Below are positions 31,043 through 32,386 of a DNA stretch of 32,386 bases, in pieces. The notes under the pieces were generated by a model. That model was given only the letters and a program-made list of their open reading frames with translations, was not told where the DNA came from and searched no databases. Each line of letters begins with the position of its first letter. Positions within the stretch are counted from its first letter, which is position 1. The translations under genes were made by a program, and so were the position numbers. Source of the stretch: Treponema sp. (GTDB lineage: Bacteria > Spirochaetota > Spirochaetia > Treponematales > Breznakiellaceae); contig JAIRYT010000057.1 in assembly GCA_031267675.1 (NCBI GenBank), positions 1-32,386 on the forward strand. Reading direction: 5' to 3'.

Positions 31043-31075
31043 TCACTTTGTGCCCTTCGCGCCCTTCGCGGTTAA
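31043..31075. repeat. 9-bp tandem units GCCCTTCGC and a TTAACCGCGAAGG motif
   Basis: GCCCTTCGC occurs twice in tandem (31052-31060, 31061-31069), with a looser unit before it. On the minus strand the block begins TTAACCGCGAAGGGC, close to the TTAACCGCAAAG arms of the terminator at 29469-29502. It lies between the GntP and MATE genes, downstream of the MATE stop. Confidence 0.55.
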
Positions 31076-31102
31076 ATTTCTTTTCCGATCTTTTAGCCCT
31101 AA

Positions 31103-32386
31103 TCAGCCCCTGGTCAAATTCGCGACTTTCTGTTTATATATTTTTTCCAAAAGAAAGGCTCCGGCAATTGCCGAACCGCACTCCGCCAAAACAAATGCCC
31201 ACCATATCGTATTCAGCGTAAAAAATTTCGCGAAAAGATATAACACCGGTAAAAGTATCACTACCACACGGCAAAGGGTAATAATGAGCGAAAACATACC
31301 GTTTCCAAGAGCATTATAAACGCCCTGGGCGACAAGCGTAAACGCTACAAAAATAAAACTTAAACTGATAACACGCATTGTAACGATACCAATAGACATA
31401 AGTTCTGCGGAAGCGTCAAACACCGTAAGTATTGGAGCGGCTAACAGGTGCATAATCGCAATGCCGATTACCATAATTGCCCCGGCATAGAGCATACCAT
31501 ATTTAATCGTTTCATCGACACGCTTTTTGTTTCTTGCTCCGTAGTTAAAGGCCGCCATCGCAATAACGCCGTTGTTCACGCCGAAGGCGGGCATGAAAAT
31601 AAAATTTTGTACTTTAATATAAACGCCAAATGCGGCAACAACCGTCGATGATATTTTTATCAAAATGAAATTTACGCCGAAGGCCATCACGGAATTAAGC
31701 GCCTGCATAATAATTGCCGGAATGCCTATTTTATAAATTTCCGCAATCATTTTTCCGTTTGGACGAATCCCGCGAAACTTAAAATGAATTTCGCCGTTTT
31801 TCGTCAGGTTGAAAAATACGGCGATACCCAAAGCAATAATTTGTCCGGCAACGGTCGCAATTGCCGCGCCCCGCGCCCCCATTGCGGGAAACCCAAACAG
31901 GCCGAAAATCAGAATAGGGTCAAAGACGATATTAAAACACGCGCCAACCAATTGTGATACCATGGAAAGTCCGGTTTTCCCGGTAGACTGGAGGAGCCGT
32001 TGAAAAGCGATTTGTCCGCTTGCGCCGAATGAAAAGATCATACAGACAGAAAGATAATCAACACCGTATTGCACGATTTCGCGGTCATTGCTTTGCCACG
32101 CAAAATATGCCCTTGCGAGGAACAAGCCAAAAGCCAGAAACACAATATACGAAACAAGGGCAAGAAAAATACCGTTATACGCGGCGCTGTCCACGTTCTT
32201 CTGGTTTCTTTCCCCAAGACTCCGCGACAGAACTGCGTTAATACCGACCGCAGTGCCGACCGTAATAGACACCACCAATAATTGAATGGGAAACGCCAGG
32301 GAAACGGCGGTTAGTGCTTTTTCGCTGACGTGTGAAATAAACAAACTGTCAACAACATTGTAAAGGGCTTCAAAGAGCATTGACAA
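31103..32386 (-). CDS. MATE-family multidrug/organic cation exporter, 5' end outside the window
   Basis: About 427 residues are visible. The first ones read FEALYNVVDSLFISHVSEKALTAVSLAFP, which in MATE proteins follows about 25-30 residues of N-terminus, so the gene starts beyond the window. The two six-helix halves can be recognised, the second opening near GIPAIIMQALNSVMAFGVNFIL. This is an Na+- or H+-driven exporter of the inner membrane. The second half carries PAFGVNNGVIAMAAFNYGA, close to the conserved stretch of DinF/NorM-like proteins. The end of the protein is complete (KIYKQKVANLTRG). It runs toward the GntP gene on the same strand with a 162-bp gap before the GntP coding start region. 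Confidence 0.9.
   Translation of the reverse strand: MSMLFEALYNVVDSLFISHVSEKALTAVSLAFPIQLLVVSITVGTAVGINAVLSRSLGERNQKNVDSAAYNGIFLALVSYIVFLAFGLFLARAYFAWQSNDREIVQYGVDYLSVCMIFSFGASGQIAFQRLLQSTGKTGLSMVSQLVGACFNIVFDPILIFGLFGFPAMGARGAAIATVAGQIIALGIAVFFNLTKNGEIHFKFRGIRPNGKMIAEIYKIGIPAIIMQALNSVMAFGVNFILIKISSTVVAAFGVYIKVQNFIFMPAFGVNNGVIAMAAFNYGARNKKRVDETIKYGMLYAGAIMVIGIAIMHLLAAPILTVFDASAELMSIGIVTMRVISLSFIFVAFTLVAQGVYNALGNGMFSLIITLCRVVVILLPVLYLFAKFFTLNTIWWAFVLAECGSAIAGAFLLEKIYKQKVANLTRG

Overview
The window looks like a spirochaete chromosome, most likely a Treponema-lineage species close to the termite-gut group. This is an inference from a relaxed spirochaete-type lipobox, a ParE/ParC pair of the Bacteroidetes/spirochaete type, an EF-G-like second FusA, and overall gene style; no rRNA or other strict marker is present. 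Two unlike parts adjoin.

Part A (about 1-8400, nearly all minus strand) is the backbone of a conjugative or mobilizable element. In transcription order it carries a 45-aa leader ORF, ParA, a ParB-like protein, a 356-bp repeat-rich control region, an HU/IHF-like protein coupled to a DUF3363-type relaxase, a tiny Cys-rich protein overlapping a hypothetical gene, an HTH protein, a Dam-type adenine methyltransferase, an ArdC-N-like antirestriction protein and a VirD4/TraG coupling protein that breaks off before its C-terminus. One small plus-strand gene with its own promoter sits inside. No integrase, Rep protein or attachment site is recognised. A 696-bp stretch (8110-8805) without convincing genes separates this part from the rest.

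Part B (8806-32386) is chromosome-like. It holds ilvE followed by a POTRA/beta-barrel protein; a minus-strand EF-G-like GTPase; a coupled four-gene set (coiled-coil protein, ParE, ParC, membrane-anchored coiled-coil protein); a cysK-rrf2-rrf2 operon; a GPH-family sugar:cation symporter and a LacI-family regulator. Divergent from the regulator is a five-gene operon: lipoprotein binding protein, double ABC ATPase, two permeases and a shikimate-dehydrogenase-like enzyme with an altered substrate pocket. A GntP transporter and a 5'-truncated MATE exporter close the window.

The most promising things to follow up are (1) the roughly 31-bp-phased palindrome array, including a 32-bp perfect inverted repeat, that overlaps the likely HU-relaxase promoter and recurs at the parB stop codon; (2) the LacI/ABC/AroE-like operon, which suggests uptake and oxidation of a cyclic polyol other than shikimate; (3) a 12-bp RNA stem predicted to hide the ribosome binding site of the parA leader ORF; and (4) topoisomerase IV genes translationally linked to two coiled-coil proteins.
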